DNA of 64,000 nt from Ochrobactrum vermis (lineage in GTDB: Bacteria; Pseudomonadota; Alphaproteobacteria; Rhizobiales; Rhizobiaceae). The notes beneath the pieces were generated by a model that did not search any database, had not been told where the DNA came from, and worked only from the letters and a program-made list of their open reading frames with translations. The stretch is from NCBI RefSeq assembly GCF_002975205.1, contig NZ_PCOC01000003.1:205405-269404 (forward strand). The letters run 5' to 3'. The number at the start of each line of letters is the position of its first letter. Position 1 is the first letter of the stretch. The translations under genes and the position numbers were made by a program. Shown here piece after piece: positions 52,169-62,434 of the stretch.

Positions 52169-52570
52169 ATGGATGACGGAATTACCGATGGTGGGGCGGC
52201 AGTTAAAGCCAAGCCGCAAACCATTCATAGCCGCGTTTCGGCGGACGAATATGATGCAATCGATGTAGCCGCAAAGGCGGCTGACATGACGATGAGTGCA
52301 TTTTTTAAAGCTGTATTCCTGCAAGCGGCAGGAGTGAAGCCAGTCTTTAATGACGAAGACCGTGCGCTTTTGTCTCTCATGCTAGAAGACATGCGTATGA
52401 TTGGTGTCAATCTCAATCAGGTAGCCCGAGCTCTGAATAGTGGAAAATCGGTATCTGATAGCGAAATCCGCATGGTGGTCGGGGATGTGCAGAAGATGCA
52501 GGTCGGCGTCCTCAGCGAGTTGCGGCGCGTTACGAAGCGATCCGGATACAGGCATCGCAGCAAGGAATAG
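52169..52570 (+). CDS. MobC-like relaxosome protein
   Basis: A 133-residue protein (ATG at 52169; a GTG at 52148 would add seven residues). It has a ribbon-helix-helix part (IHSRVSADEYDAIDVAAK) and the MobC signature IGVNLNQVARALNSGKSVSD. It should melt oriT with the relaxase. It ends 6 bp before the relaxase start. Confidence 0.82.
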   Translation: MDDGITDGGAAVKAKPQTIHSRVSADEYDAIDVAAKAADMTMSAFFKAVFLQAAGVKPVFNDEDRALLSLMLEDMRMIGVNLNQVARALNSGKSVSDSEIRMVVGDVQKMQVGVLSELRRVTKRSGYRHRSKE

Positions 52571-52576
52571 CAGTCG

Positions 52577-55567
52577 ATGGAGTTTTTTCTCGGAGCCTTT
52601 GAGAGTGAATGGGAGCAGCATCGCGCGGCGCTGTTGCATGAGCTTTCTTTGGGTTCGAGAGCTGCGAGCGGCGCGGAAGAAGAAATGCGACGGAGGCTGC
52701 GCGAACTGCAAATCGCAGGAGGTGCCGCTGCAGCAGGTGGTGCTTCAGTGCCCAAAATGCGTACGGGATCCTCAAGGGCACAGAGTTTCCAGTTCTTTGG
52801 AAGCACGGCAAGCAAGCCAATTGCGGCAGCGAGGCCGATGGAGGCGCGTTTGGCCGCCGTCGCAGCAGGCAGTCAACCGTCCGTGGTAAAAATGGCGTCG
52901 TACGGTGGAGGTGCGCGGTTCGGCGCGATGGTCAATTACGTATCACGCAGCGGGGAAATACGCGTCGAAAAGGAAAACGGTGAGCGCCTTCATGGTCGCG
53001 AGGAGCTTGCCCGATTGCGTGGCGAATGGGAGCCATTGTTTCAAAATCGAGCCGAGAGCAGGGATATAGGTACGTTCCGAGTTTCAATTGAGGCTTCAGG
53101 TTTTGCAACAGAAGATGCATTGCACCAGCTCGTGCGCAACAGTCTGTCGAGCGCTTTTGGTAATCGCAGCTTCGCATATGCTGTCTCGCAGCCATTCCAT
53201 GGGGCTCTAAACGTTGATGGAATTGTAGTGTTGCGTAGCGCGGAAGGGGAGCGGTTGACCGGCGACCCGAAGGCGGCTGACATTATTCAGAGACGTTACA
53301 ACGAAAGCGCGGTGTCCGAGCTGGCGAGGGCGCGGTTCCGTTTTACCGGGTATGGTAATGGCGTGGAATATGGCGCTGCCAAGCTGCGAAATCTGGTCGA
53401 GGATCATAAGGGAGAAGTTCGCGATGATAAGGGGCGCGATATCTCCGATGCGCGTTCCGCCGGCGATCTGGTGCAAAAGCAGTGGCGTCGGGAGTTGCAT
53501 AGCCGCAAGGGCAGGGATGTGATGCATGTCATCATGTCTGCCAAAGCTGGCACCAATGTTCAGGCTTTCGTAGGCGCTATTCGGGATTTTCTGGCCGCTC
53601 AGTTCGAAGGACACCGCTACATATTTGCGATGCATGATCCGTTCAGCGATCCGAAGGAGATGGGGCAGGGCGGAAAGCGACCGCATATCCATGCCCATGC
53701 CATTATCGCTATGCGTTCAGATGCCGGTGATCGGGTAGAAACCTCGCCACAGGTTTTTCGCCAATGGCGCGAACTTATGGCTGAAAAGGCGCGCCAGCAC
53801 GGAATCGCTATGGAAATGACGGACAGGCGCGAGTTTGCAAATGCTCCTGCCTACACGCGCAATCAGGTGCGGCCGGTTAATCGCGAGGGACGAACGGAAC
53901 ATGAGGGGACGAGTGCGGCGGCTCAGTCGCGTTATGATGCCAAGCGGTCAGGTCGGCGGAGCGTGGCGCGGAGCGTGCGAAGCCGTGAATATACCGTAAA
54001 GGTAACACAAAGTTGGGAGAAAATCGCAATGGCAAGCGGCAATCATCAGATTGCCTCATACGCCATGAAGCAAAGAGATGTAGTTGTATCAACAAGTTTG
54101 CATCAATGGGAAGCCAAAACTTCTAACATCGTTCATGCAGATTTCGGGTCACATTACCGCACCAATTTGGTAAAGTTGCAAAACATCATTTTGGAGGGTG
54201 AAAAAGTGCGCGAAATGTCGAGAAGCGATTTTGAGGCATATGAGAAAGAAGTTGAAACAGCATTGTTCCGGCTTGGCCGCAATCTCGGACCGGAAGAGAA
54301 AGCCGATCTGGATCAGGTAGCGCAGTATACGCGCGAGCATGTGAATCTAATGCGCGAGCATATGAAATTGACTGAACAGCGTGGATTGACCGTTGAAACC
54401 CCATCTCGTGAAAGCGAGCAAGATAGCTCGTCGATGCAGATCGCTCGCGATGCCGATTCCGAAATTGCCAAGCCAGCGCATGTTGTCGTGGAAGCAGAGC
54501 AGGGTCAGCCATCGGCAGATAATGCCAGCGAACCTCGTTCAAGCATGGATGACGAGGAGAAAGCAGCTGCAGCATCCTATCAGGCCGAAATGGATCGTTC
54601 ATTCCCGGATGAAATCACGAGCCGATATTATATTCGTGAGGATCAGGGGGGGACACAGCGGGTCTTTGCCGATTCAAAGGGTGAGCGCGAAGTATTCCAG
54701 GACAATGGAGAGAAGCTGCGCGCTAAATCTTTCGATGCTCAGGGCGTTCGGTTGATGATCGAAACAGCAGCGCATCGAGGCTGGACGAGCATCGAAATAA
54801 CGGGGAGCAAGGAGTTCCGCCGTGAAACTTGGTTGGAGGGCCAGGCGCACGGTATTTCGGTCAAGGGCTATCAGCCGACGGAACTGGATTGGCAAGATCT
54901 GGCGCGTCGCGAGCAGTCCTACTTGCGCAATGAAATTGTTCCGATCGAGGGCAGGGCGCTGGATGCGGCTCACCGGGATCAGGAGCAATCTGCAGGATCG
55001 GATCAGTCGAGCAAGGTCGATAGAGAGCCACAGAATGCAGATAATTCTGGAACGTCCCACTCCAAGACCGTCGACTATAAGGAGGGTGTGCAGGGCATCC
55101 TTGTTGAGAAAGGCGAAAAGCCTTATCAGGATAATGAAAAAAATGAGCCTTCGCCATTTGTCGTTATTGAAACGGCCAATGGCAATCGCACGGTATGGGG
55201 CGTCGGATTACCGGATGCGTTGCATCGCGCCGGCGCTGAAATCGGCGATGAAATTCATTTGCGGTCCACTGGGACGGAACGCGTTTTGAAAACCGTCATT
55301 CAGGAAGTCGATGGTCAGAAGCAGCGTGTCGAGCAAATGGTCGATCGCCGGGCATGGGAAGCGAACGTGCTTGAAGAGCGGGATCGGACAGATGGAAAAG
55401 TTGAAGGTTCCAAACAGCTCGACAATCAGGTTAATATGGAAGTGAAGGGCGTTGGTCGCGATGGAGAAACCATGCGCACCGATCCACCTCAGCAACAAGT
55501 TCCGCGATTGCAGGAACTAGAACAAGAGCAGCAGCAAAAGAAGGAACGCAACGAACACGAGCGTTAA
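52577..55567 (+). CDS. Relaxase (MobA/VirD2 type) with LPD7-like domain
   Basis: A 996-residue nickase. After about 90 residues the relaxase domain begins (VKMASYGGGARFGAMVNYVSR), with the metal-binding His triad in HIHAHAII at about residue 373 and a likely Tyr nucleophile near the start of the domain (VNYVSR). The 620-770 region resembles LPD7 (GVRLMIETAAHRGWTSIEITG, EFRRETWLEGQAHG), seen in large mobilisation proteins. It nicks oriT, attaches to the 5' end and is exported through VirB/VirD4. It follows mobC closely. Confidence 0.88.
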   Translation: MEFFLGAFESEWEQHRAALLHELSLGSRAASGAEEEMRRRLRELQIAGGAAAAGGASVPKMRTGSSRAQSFQFFGSTASKPIAAARPMEARLAAVAAGSQPSVVKMASYGGGARFGAMVNYVSRSGEIRVEKENGERLHGREELARLRGEWEPLFQNRAESRDIGTFRVSIEASGFATEDALHQLVRNSLSSAFGNRSFAYAVSQPFHGALNVDGIVVLRSAEGERLTGDPKAADIIQRRYNESAVSELARARFRFTGYGNGVEYGAAKLRNLVEDHKGEVRDDKGRDISDARSAGDLVQKQWRRELHSRKGRDVMHVIMSAKAGTNVQAFVGAIRDFLAAQFEGHRYIFAMHDPFSDPKEMGQGGKRPHIHAHAIIAMRSDAGDRVETSPQVFRQWRELMAEKARQHGIAMEMTDRREFANAPAYTRNQVRPVNREGRTEHEGTSAAAQSRYDAKRSGRRSVARSVRSREYTVKVTQSWEKIAMASGNHQIASYAMKQRDVVVSTSLHQWEAKTSNIVHADFGSHYRTNLVKLQNIILEGEKVREMSRSDFEAYEKEVETALFRLGRNLGPEEKADLDQVAQYTREHVNLMREHMKLTEQRGLTVETPSRESEQDSSSMQIARDADSEIAKPAHVVVEAEQGQPSADNASEPRSSMDDEEKAAAASYQAEMDRSFPDEITSRYYIREDQGGTQRVFADSKGEREVFQDNGEKLRAKSFDAQGVRLMIETAAHRGWTSIEITGSKEFRRETWLEGQAHGISVKGYQPTELDWQDLARREQSYLRNEIVPIEGRALDAAHRDQEQSAGSDQSSKVDREPQNADNSGTSHSKTVDYKEGVQGILVEKGEKPYQDNEKNEPSPFVVIETANGNRTVWGVGLPDALHRAGAEIGDEIHLRSTGTERVLKTVIQEVDGQKQRVEQMVDRRAWEANVLEERDRTDGKVEGSKQLDNQVNMEVKGVGRDGETMRTDPPQQQVPRLQELEQEQQQKKERNEHER

Positions 55568-55573
55568 ACGACC

Positions 55574-55777
55574 ATGCGACACGATTACATCTATAATTCA
55601 CCTCCCGATCCGAAGGCCGACGATGCTTTTGCAAAATTCTTTGCAATCTTGTTTTGGCTCGTGCTTGGACTGGTTGCAATCGTGTATGTTGCTACTGTCA
55701 TTCAAGGTTGGTTTAATCCCGCCTTCGCATGGATAACTGATACCATCAGTTTCCTTGGAGGATTCTTGCCGTTTTGA
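55574..55777 (+). CDS. Small membrane protein after relaxase
   Basis: A 67-residue protein with one strong hydrophobic span (FFAILFWLVLGLVAIVYVATV) and a second weaker one at the end (ISFLGGFLPF). It lies 6 bp after the relaxase and before a terminator, so it belongs to the mobilisation operon. Function is unknown. Confidence 0.6.
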   Translation: MRHDYIYNSPPDPKADDAFAKFFAILFWLVLGLVAIVYVATVIQGWFNPAFAWITDTISFLGGFLPF

Positions 55778-55798
55778 CGGCAAGGAGAATTAAAAATC

Positions 55799-55831
55799 AG
55801 CCGGGCGCTTTTGCGACCCGGCTTTTTCGTA
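55799..55831 (+). terminator. Terminator of mobilisation operon
   Basis: AGCCGGG (55799-55805) pairs with CCCGGCT (55817-55823), followed by a T-rich tract. It ends the mobC-relaxase-membrane protein transcript. Confidence 0.8.
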
Positions 55832-55879
55832 AGAGTTAGGCCATTAGACTCATAAACAAGGAGCGAGGCGCGTTGCACC

Positions 55880-55990
55880 ATAGCGAGAAAGTTGGCGGCG
55901 AGCAGACCAATCCGGATCGGGAATCCTTGCGCGTCAACGACGACGTGTATCTTGGTTGTCAGCCCGCCGCGCGATCGTCAGATGGGTAGC
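55880..55990 (-). pseudogene. IS5-family transposase remnant
   Basis: Minus-strand translation gives RSRGGLTTKIHVVVDAQGF then PIRIGLLAA, the conserved first catalytic segment of IS5/IS427-group transposases, with no intact frame before or after. It is a different lineage from the intact IS5 element at 7.8 kb. Confidence 0.7.
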
Positions 55991-56227
55991 AGCGGCTCGA
56001 TTACGCGGCATTCAAAGTCTGTCAGGTCATATCGGCTCATGCTGAGCCCTGAATCAGAATCCGGCACGATATGAAAGCATCAAAGCAGTCAGTCAACAGA
56101 CGACCCCGTTGCGGTCACTACATCGCCTCGCAGCTGTGCGGCGAACCAGTCATTATTGCTCATCGGCCTTGGCATGACGGCAGTCAGCAGAACGTTGTGG
56201 CGGACCGCCCAGCGGTCCGCCACAAAA

Positions 56228-56959
56228 CTAGTTCCTGTGAGCCGCGACTAGGAGCATCATGGGTCTTTCCAATTCCTCCGCCAGGCCGGGATTCGCGTCA
56301 ATTTGATCCTTGGTCGGAGCGAACTCTTCGACGCGATCGATCTGAAATCCTGCTCGAATGAGAGCGTTTAGCGTCGTGCCGACAGTCCGGTGGAACTTGA
56401 GAACGCCGTCAGCGAACCAGTTGGTTCGGCGCTCACCCTCGATAAAATAGCGATTGAGCGGCCATGTCTTCCGCCCCTGCTGGTCTTCGATCCAGTTAGA
56501 CTGCGAAGGAGCCATGAAAATGGGATGTTCGATGGTGAACACAAGTGCCCCCCCCCGCACCAGTGCCCGATGCATCATGCTGACGAGGCGGTCGAAGTCC
56601 TCGACATAGTGAAAGGTGAGCGCGCTGTAGATGAGCTCGAAACTGTCCGCTGGCAGTTCGAGCGTATCAAGGTCGGCGATGCGATAGGCTATTGCGTCGT
56701 CGAATGTGTCCGCGCGGGCCCGGGTGATCATGTTCTCGGACAGGTCGTAGCCTGTTACCGAGGCAGCGCCATTTTCGCGCATCCAGCGCGAGGCCCATCC
56801 AAAGCCGCAGCCGAGGTCAGCCACTCTCTTGCCCTTCAATGGTGGCAACATCGCCTGGATGGCGCCCCACTCGGGCGCCCCTTCCAAGCCATGAACCTGC
56901 CTAGGGAGTTGGCTGTAACCAGCGAAAAACGTCGGATTGTCGTAAATGTTCTGTGCCAT
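56228..56959 (-). CDS. SAM-dependent class I methyltransferase
   Basis: A 243-residue methyltransferase with motif I VADLGCGFGWASRW near residue 45-60, then VTGYDLSENMI and the post-I acidic Asp, YSALTFHYVEDF and LVRGGALVFTIEHP. Ubiquinone/menaquinone-type small-molecule methyltransferases look alike. No transfer genes are co-transcribed; it is separate cargo between the mobilisation and T4SS blocks. Its substrate is unknown. Confidence 0.85.
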   Translation of the reverse strand: MAQNIYDNPTFFAGYSQLPRQVHGLEGAPEWGAIQAMLPPLKGKRVADLGCGFGWASRWMRENGAASVTGYDLSENMITRARADTFDDAIAYRIADLDTLELPADSFELIYSALTFHYVEDFDRLVSMMHRALVRGGALVFTIEHPIFMAPSQSNWIEDQQGRKTWPLNRYFIEGERRTNWFADGVLKFHRTVGTTLNALIRAGFQIDRVEEFAPTKDQIDANPGLAEELERPMMLLVAAHRN

Positions 56960-57296
56960 GTTTTTTGTCCGTTAGATGAATGGACGAGGCACCAGCCATG
57001 CTAAAACACCTCGTCCGAAAGGGCGAGGCCGGTATTGGCAAGTCGCTTAATTAGGTCGCGCGCTCAATGCCCGGCATCCCGCCAATGAGATGCCGGCCAA
57101 GCGGGTGACAATGTGGATGTCCTTTTCGGCCATTTGGTAATGATGTTCGTTGGGCGATACCAAGTCAAGCGCGTTTGCCGGGCCGTTAGAAGCTTCAATG
57201 CCCCCTATATGCGAGGTCGGCTTTTAGACAAGCTGCCCAAAGCCGCCAGTCGGCTGCCCACCTAATCTCAGTCGTTCGCGTTTATGGGTTCACGGG
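56960..57296. other. Intergenic region before T4SS block
   Basis: About 335 bp with no credible gene. It separates the methyltransferase start from the 3' end of virD4. Confidence 0.5.
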
Positions 57297-59384
57297 CTAG
57301 TTGGAAATGGTCATCAGGCCAATATCTTCCGGGTCTGGCACTGTAGCGTTGAATATGTCGAGATAACTTTTCCGCTTTCGAGGGGATGTTCCAGAAGCAT
57401 CAACTTTCTCATTGACAGCCTTCAATAATCGTTCTGCGCTCGGTTTAAGTTTCGCTTCGACTTCTTCTATCCGATCATCGATATTACCCGGTGGGATTGC
57501 CGATTTCTTGTCTTTGCCTGTTGATGGCAATTTGACGCTCAGATTTACCGTCCTGGTATTTTCTTGGTTCCCGTCACCAGATTCAGCAATCGACGGGGAG
57601 GCGGTTATGCTGGCTTTCGGCCGAGGTTTCTCATCTGGCTGAGGACTGTAGGGCAGGGGGCTGATTGTCTGCTCAGCGGCCCGTTGCCCGTCGTGCGCGT
57701 ATTCGCTCGTGAGTGCTGGTACTGGCCTATGGGGCAAATATTCAATCGTCGGCACATCAGGAACGCGCGATTGCGAATAAGCTTCAGCGGATTTGAAGGG
57801 TTGGGTGTTGAAAAATCGCAGCTTGTCGCCATAGATCGGTCGTTGACCTTCGACGAGCAAGATCATCTTGCTTTCTGGCATTTGCCGCACTTCTTGCGGC
57901 ATCATCAAATCGCGTTCCCGGATTTGCTCAACTTTTGTGCGCCGAGGTAAACCGAGAATTTCGATGGTACGGGATTCCGACTTGTAGCGGATGGTTCTTT
58001 TTCCGAGTGCCCGGGATGCATATTCCGCTGTCGCCTGGTCGTTGGCACCTAGCACCAGCTGATAACCACAGTTGCCGAGAAGGGAGTGACGCGAAGTCTC
58101 GCCATAAATCTCGTCGAGATTCTTGAGATCCTGAATGATGATAGCAAGCTTAATATTATAACCAGCCACATAGGGAAGCTTCGTCATAATCTCATCCATC
58201 TTTTTAAGCTGCCGAAATTCATCCAGCAAAAAATAGACGGGTAGCGAATTTGGATCGTGTTCCAGTGTCAGAATGTTCATGACCTGTTGCACGAACAATG
58301 TGAGAAGTGGGCGCAAGATCGTAATATCGGTAATATTGGGTGCCAGATAAATAGAGATAGGCCGCCGTTTCATGGCGGCGATATCCATGTCGGTTACTTC
58401 CGTCGCGGCTACGATACGTTCATTTCTAAAGGGTCTGAGCGCGTTTTGGATATCGAGGAGCGCGGATGCTGCGGCGCGTTCAGACAATGCCAGAAACGCG
58501 TTGAAGCTTTCGACCGTATATTTTGAAAGGTTCGGCTCTTTTTCCTTGATGAACTTGATCTGCGCCTGAAGATCAACGCCACTGTTCACGAAGGAAACGA
58601 CTTCGCCGAGGTTGCGCCGTCCATGATAATAGGGGCTCTCCAGAACATAGCTTATAATTCCGGCTACGACCTGTTGAGCCAAGCCCTGCCAAACTGAGTT
58701 TTCAGAGCCAACATTTTCGGGAACCAGAATGCTGGCGATATTCTGAATATCCGTTGTGCGATTGCCGCGCTCGGGTCGCACAAAATCCAGAGGATTATAA
58801 CGATTTGTCCTCTCCGAGCCGGGAGCGAAGAGGAAGACCTGACTGCCATTCTTCTTGCGATATCCGGCTGTCGCCTTGAAAATTTCGCCCTTCAAGTCGG
58901 ATACGATCATTGAACCTTCATGCATGAGAGCGTTTGGAATGACATAGCCCGCTCCCTTACCCGATCGTGTAGGACCGATAATCAGATGATGGCGACTGTC
59001 TGCCGCTCGCAGCACATTGCGGCCGAACCGCCCGAATATGTGCCCTGTCTTACGGAACCACTTGCCGCGACGAAGGCCCATGACGTCCTGAAAAGCCGCA
59101 TCCCCCAAGGGGTTTTCGTAGCGTCTAAGACCGAGATAGCCCGCAAAAATGGCGGCGGCGATGGCAGGTAGCAAGGCACCGATGGCAACTCGTTGCAGAG
59201 TTGAGTTGGACGCGTAGGCCCAGACTTGCTGAAGCGGAGCAAAAGGATTTTCGGTGATGGTGATATTCAAAATTCGGCTGTCTTTATAGACTACCCCGAG
59301 TACGACCCCATAAGCCAAGGTCCAGACAAGGAAGGCTATGCCGGCACAAAATATCAGATAGACCGCTTTGTAACCCTTGCTCAT
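57297..59384 (-). CDS. virD4: Type IV coupling protein VirD4/TraG
   Basis: A 695-residue coupling ATPase. Two N-terminal membrane spans (about 8-30 and 67-85) precede the motor with Walker A GPTRSGKGAGYVIPN near residue 138 and Walker B PVYFLLDEFRQL near 385. The C-terminal 130 residues are disordered and Pro/Ser rich. It recruits the relaxase-DNA complex to the VirB channel. It overlaps virB11 by 4 bp, being the last gene of the block. Confidence 0.93.
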   Translation of the reverse strand: MSKGYKAVYLIFCAGIAFLVWTLAYGVVLGVVYKDSRILNITITENPFAPLQQVWAYASNSTLQRVAIGALLPAIAAAIFAGYLGLRRYENPLGDAAFQDVMGLRRGKWFRKTGHIFGRFGRNVLRAADSRHHLIIGPTRSGKGAGYVIPNALMHEGSMIVSDLKGEIFKATAGYRKKNGSQVFLFAPGSERTNRYNPLDFVRPERGNRTTDIQNIASILVPENVGSENSVWQGLAQQVVAGIISYVLESPYYHGRRNLGEVVSFVNSGVDLQAQIKFIKEKEPNLSKYTVESFNAFLALSERAAASALLDIQNALRPFRNERIVAATEVTDMDIAAMKRRPISIYLAPNITDITILRPLLTLFVQQVMNILTLEHDPNSLPVYFLLDEFRQLKKMDEIMTKLPYVAGYNIKLAIIIQDLKNLDEIYGETSRHSLLGNCGYQLVLGANDQATAEYASRALGKRTIRYKSESRTIEILGLPRRTKVEQIRERDLMMPQEVRQMPESKMILLVEGQRPIYGDKLRFFNTQPFKSAEAYSQSRVPDVPTIEYLPHRPVPALTSEYAHDGQRAAEQTISPLPYSPQPDEKPRPKASITASPSIAESGDGNQENTRTVNLSVKLPSTGKDKKSAIPPGNIDDRIEEVEAKLKPSAERLLKAVNEKVDASGTSPRKRKSYLDIFNATVPDPEDIGLMTISN

Positions 59385-60412
59385 GGCTCCTCATTTCGTG
59401 CAAAAAATATCTCCGATACGCCACGTTTTCCGCCGTCTCGACGCAATTGGATGACGATGGGGATGACCATACGAATGTACGACATGAGGTCATGCTTCGA
59501 ATATCCGCCCGACAGCCCGGCTTGTTGCATCATCATGGCGAGCTGTTCGTATGCTCCTTGCGGAGTGTCTGCATGAACCGTCGACATAGAACCTGGATGA
59601 CCGGTGTTGATGGCGCGAAGAAATGCAAAAGCTTCAGCACCACGGATCTCGCCAACGAACAATCGGTCAGGACGCATACGCAATGAAGATTCAAGCAAGT
59701 GCTGAATCGTGATGTCAGCCGTGCCTTGCCCACCTTTCGAAGCTACCAGATGAACGCGATTTTCCTGAGGGGGAAAAAGCTCGCGAGTGTCTTCCAGCGT
59801 TATAATCCGTTCCTTCGGATGAACCGATTTCAGGCAAGCATTCAGAAAGGTCGTCTTTCCAGATGACGTCCCGCCGCTAATTAAGATGGACACACGTTGC
59901 GATATAGCTGTGTTGATGAAATCGAAAATTCTGTTTTGCTTCAGATGCTCGATCAGTTGACGATCAATGTCGCTCAGTCCTCCTACAGCAACAGAAACCT
60001 TGTCCAGTGAACCGCTATCCCTGTATTCCTCCAAGCTAAAATTGCTAACGACCTGCTTGCGGATCGATATCGATCCCCCCTCCGGTGCAGCGGGTGGAAG
60101 AACGACCTGAATCCGCTCGCCAGTCGGTAACGCAGCGCTCAGGATGGGCGCGGATTTACTGACGAACTGATCGGTCGCGCCTGCGACCCGTTCACCGATA
60201 TTCTGAATCTCTGCTGCAGAAAGCGCATGAACCTCGTGGAATTCCATGTGATCAGCACCAAGTCGCTCAACATAGACGTGACCTGGTTTATTGACCGAGA
60301 TTTCAACGACCTTTGGATCGTTGAGAAATGGCCGCAGAGGCTCAAGTGCCCGATCAAGAAAGTAATATCTGCTTTGTGTGGTTGTTGCCGCACTATTTGC
60401 CCCTGCGTTCAC
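59381..60412 (-). CDS. virB11: T4SS ATPase VirB11
   Basis: A 343-residue traffic ATPase of the VirB11 family. An N-terminal domain (KVVEISVNKPGHVYVERLG) is followed by Walker A SGGTSSGKTTFLNACL near residue 165, Asp-box ITLEDTRELF, LRMRPDRLFVGEIRGAEAF and the His box TGHPGSMSTVHAD. It powers pilus and substrate steps with VirD4. It overlaps virB10 by 20 bp and virD4 by 4 bp. Confidence 0.93.
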   Translation of the reverse strand: MNAGANSAATTTQSRYYFLDRALEPLRPFLNDPKVVEISVNKPGHVYVERLGADHMEFHEVHALSAAEIQNIGERVAGATDQFVSKSAPILSAALPTGERIQVVLPPAAPEGGSISIRKQVVSNFSLEEYRDSGSLDKVSVAVGGLSDIDRQLIEHLKQNRIFDFINTAISQRVSILISGGTSSGKTTFLNACLKSVHPKERIITLEDTRELFPPQENRVHLVASKGGQGTADITIQHLLESSLRMRPDRLFVGEIRGAEAFAFLRAINTGHPGSMSTVHADTPQGAYEQLAMMMQQAGLSGGYSKHDLMSYIRMVIPIVIQLRRDGGKRGVSEIFFARNEEP

Positions 60413-61625
60413 GTTGAATTTCCTTCATCGCCTCTGTTACGGGATCGTCGTACATCACTGAGAAATCGAGGTCCTGACGCACAAATATGAAAATGCGTTC
60501 GCCTTGATGGACGCTAATAGTCGGCTTGATGCGCAAGTTCTCGCTCAGAGCGGTATTTGCCATTTGAGAGAAAGTGTCGGCAATCGTCTCGCGGGCTAGT
60601 TCTTCTCCGCGTTTTGCATCGTCATTGTTGCGACCGAAGGCTTCACCGCTGCCGAAACCTGTCAGATAGCTTGCGCCGGCGCCGACCACGGACAACATGA
60701 TGGAAGCCCCGAACCGTTCACGCCATTTTTTATCGACGATGCCAGTGAGACCCGAACGACCCAAGCTGTCAGTTCCAACGGAGTTCAGGCGCACGCTTAC
60801 ACCATCATCACGCAGTAAGCGGGTCCAGACAACGAAAACGCGGGTCTGGCCTGTCATTACGTCGCTTTGATATTCACCTATGAGTCGAGTGCCGGTCGGA
60901 ATCAAAATGCGACGACCATCAAAACTGTAGACGTCCTCTGACGTGATGGCGCGAACCTGGCCTGGCAGATCGCTTACAATCGAGGTTTCGAGAATACCGG
61001 GTATCATCGTTCCTTCCGGCACAACCGCGTCGATACGCTTGATTTTCGTAGCCTTGGCATTCCGGTCCGCCATTGCCGAGGCCGTCGCCAGAAACTTGCT
61101 GTTTCTGTCTTCACCAGCAACAGTCGGTGTTCCCTCGCCACTATCGCCACCAAGACCGCCATTCGCTCCGCCAGATCGCGCTTGATCCATCTGAATCAGC
61201 TTCGATTTGAACCGGTCTGGAAATTCTTCAACAATCTCCGGCGCGGATGCCTGAGCGGGTTCGTTCACAGCGACCGTCGGGGGAGGAGGGGGAGGAACAT
61301 TAAATGTCGTGGTGTCGACTTGCTCCGGCTCTGGTGGCCGTGGAGGCGGTGGAATGTTGATGATATTTGGCTCGGGTGCGGCAGGGGGCTGATCCTGATC
61401 GCGCACGAATGACGGCGGTCTGAACGACGTCGTGCTAAACTCCTCGTCACCGCGCACGAGATCGCGCGGCTTCTCCGAGGGCTGTTTGAGAACAAAATAA
61501 GCCATAGCTACACCGGCCAGCAGAAATACGGCCATCGCAGCCGTTTGATTCCGCTTTGCATTCTTATTGCTGACACCGGAGTCATCAGCCGCCGCCAGTG
61601 CTTCCAATTCGGGAGACTGTTTCAT
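60393..61625 (-). CDS. virB10: T4SS core component VirB10
   Basis: A 410-residue protein with one inner-membrane span (about 28-46, TAAMAVFLLAGVAMAYFVL), a proline-rich periplasmic linker (IINIPPPPRPPEPEQ), and the C-terminal beta-barrel domain with VPEGTMIPGILETSIVSDLPGQ (part), LIPTGTRLIGEY and the antenna region near 290-330. It links both membranes in the secretion core with VirB7/VirB9. It overlaps virB9's stop by one base (61625). Confidence 0.92.
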   Translation of the reverse strand: MKQSPELEALAAADDSGVSNKNAKRNQTAAMAVFLLAGVAMAYFVLKQPSEKPRDLVRGDEEFSTTSFRPPSFVRDQDQPPAAPEPNIINIPPPPRPPEPEQVDTTTFNVPPPPPPTVAVNEPAQASAPEIVEEFPDRFKSKLIQMDQARSGGANGGLGGDSGEGTPTVAGEDRNSKFLATASAMADRNAKATKIKRIDAVVPEGTMIPGILETSIVSDLPGQVRAITSEDVYSFDGRRILIPTGTRLIGEYQSDVMTGQTRVFVVWTRLLRDDGVSVRLNSVGTDSLGRSGLTGIVDKKWRERFGASIMLSVVGAGASYLTGFGSGEAFGRNNDDAKRGEELARETIADTFSQMANTALSENLRIKPTISVHQGERIFIFVRQDLDFSVMYDDPVTEAMKEIQRERRGK

Positions 61626-62434
61626 CAGTTGCCGCTCCTTCTTCTCTTGGTTGCCGGATGATCAGGTGCGGGACCCATGATGTCAGGATCGGGTGCGCCA
61701 AAATCCGGCTTTCTAAGGTTGAAGATGCAGATCCACTGATCACCATCGCGGAGGGTGTATTGTGTTGCCGTTCCATCCACGACCAGATATTCACCTTCCT
61801 TGCGGAAGTTTCGCAGCGTCTCGGAGAAATCACTGTTTACTGCGAAAATTGCAGGTGTCCGACCAGTGAATTTGAAGAAGGTCTTCTTGCCGTCATCGAA
61901 GACCATCGACGGCTTCAGTTTCGTATCTCCAGTAAAGGAATAGTCGATGTTGACGTTAGCCTTATCGATTTTTGAGATATTCGGGTTGGCAGCACGATAT
62001 TCGGCCTCTTTGCGCATCGCTGCATTCAGATCCTTTTCAGGATAGATGAAGCGCACGCCAAAGACCTTTTTGCCGGCATCGGGCGCGTAGTCGTGCAGCT
62101 CCAGAAAATAGATGCGCTTGGTCGTGACAACGTTCATGTTCGTGACGACATTTTTAGCCGTCGGCTTCACGAAGAGGATGTTGCCTTTTTCGGTTGGAGC
62201 AACTTGCCAGCTCTCTGTGTCGCCAAGCGAAATGGTCTCAAATTTTTCATCCTCATCGAAGATGATCATTGTTGATATGCCATACGTCGCGGAGATTTTG
62301 ACGACGTTGTTGGGTTGATAGACGACACTGGTCACACGTGAATCCAGCGAGCCAGCCCTAGGCGTCTGGGCAGCGTGCGCGTGCGAAAGGAGGACGGCCG
62401 AGAACGCCGCCGCTAAAGGCAAGCGGTTTTTCAT
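61625..62434 (-). CDS. virB9: T4SS core component VirB9
   Basis: A 269-residue protein with a Sec signal peptide (LPLAAAFSAVLLSHAHAAQTP) and the two VirB9 domains: an N-terminal part (VVYQPNNVVKISATYGISTM, AVGW-like QVAPTEKGNILFVKP) and a C-terminal beta domain (PSMVFDDGKKTFFKFTGRTP, part). It sits in the outer-membrane ring with VirB7. No virB7 gene is seen next to it. It overlaps virB8's stop by 4 bp. Confidence 0.92.
   Translation of the reverse strand: MKNRLPLAAAFSAVLLSHAHAAQTPRAGSLDSRVTSVVYQPNNVVKISATYGISTMIIFDEDEKFETISLGDTESWQVAPTEKGNILFVKPTAKNVVTNMNVVTTKRIYFLELHDYAPDAGKKVFGVRFIYPEKDLNAAMRKEAEYRAANPNISKIDKANVNIDYSFTGDTKLKPSMVFDDGKKTFFKFTGRTPAIFAVNSDFSETLRNFRKEGEYLVVDGTATQYTLRDGDQWICIFNLRKPDFGAPDPDIMGPAPDHPATKRRRSGN

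Noticed and set aside
52417..55679. Several antisense open frames over mobC and the relaxase
   Set aside because: They are shadows of the high-quality + strand coding sequence, with atypical composition and no start signals.
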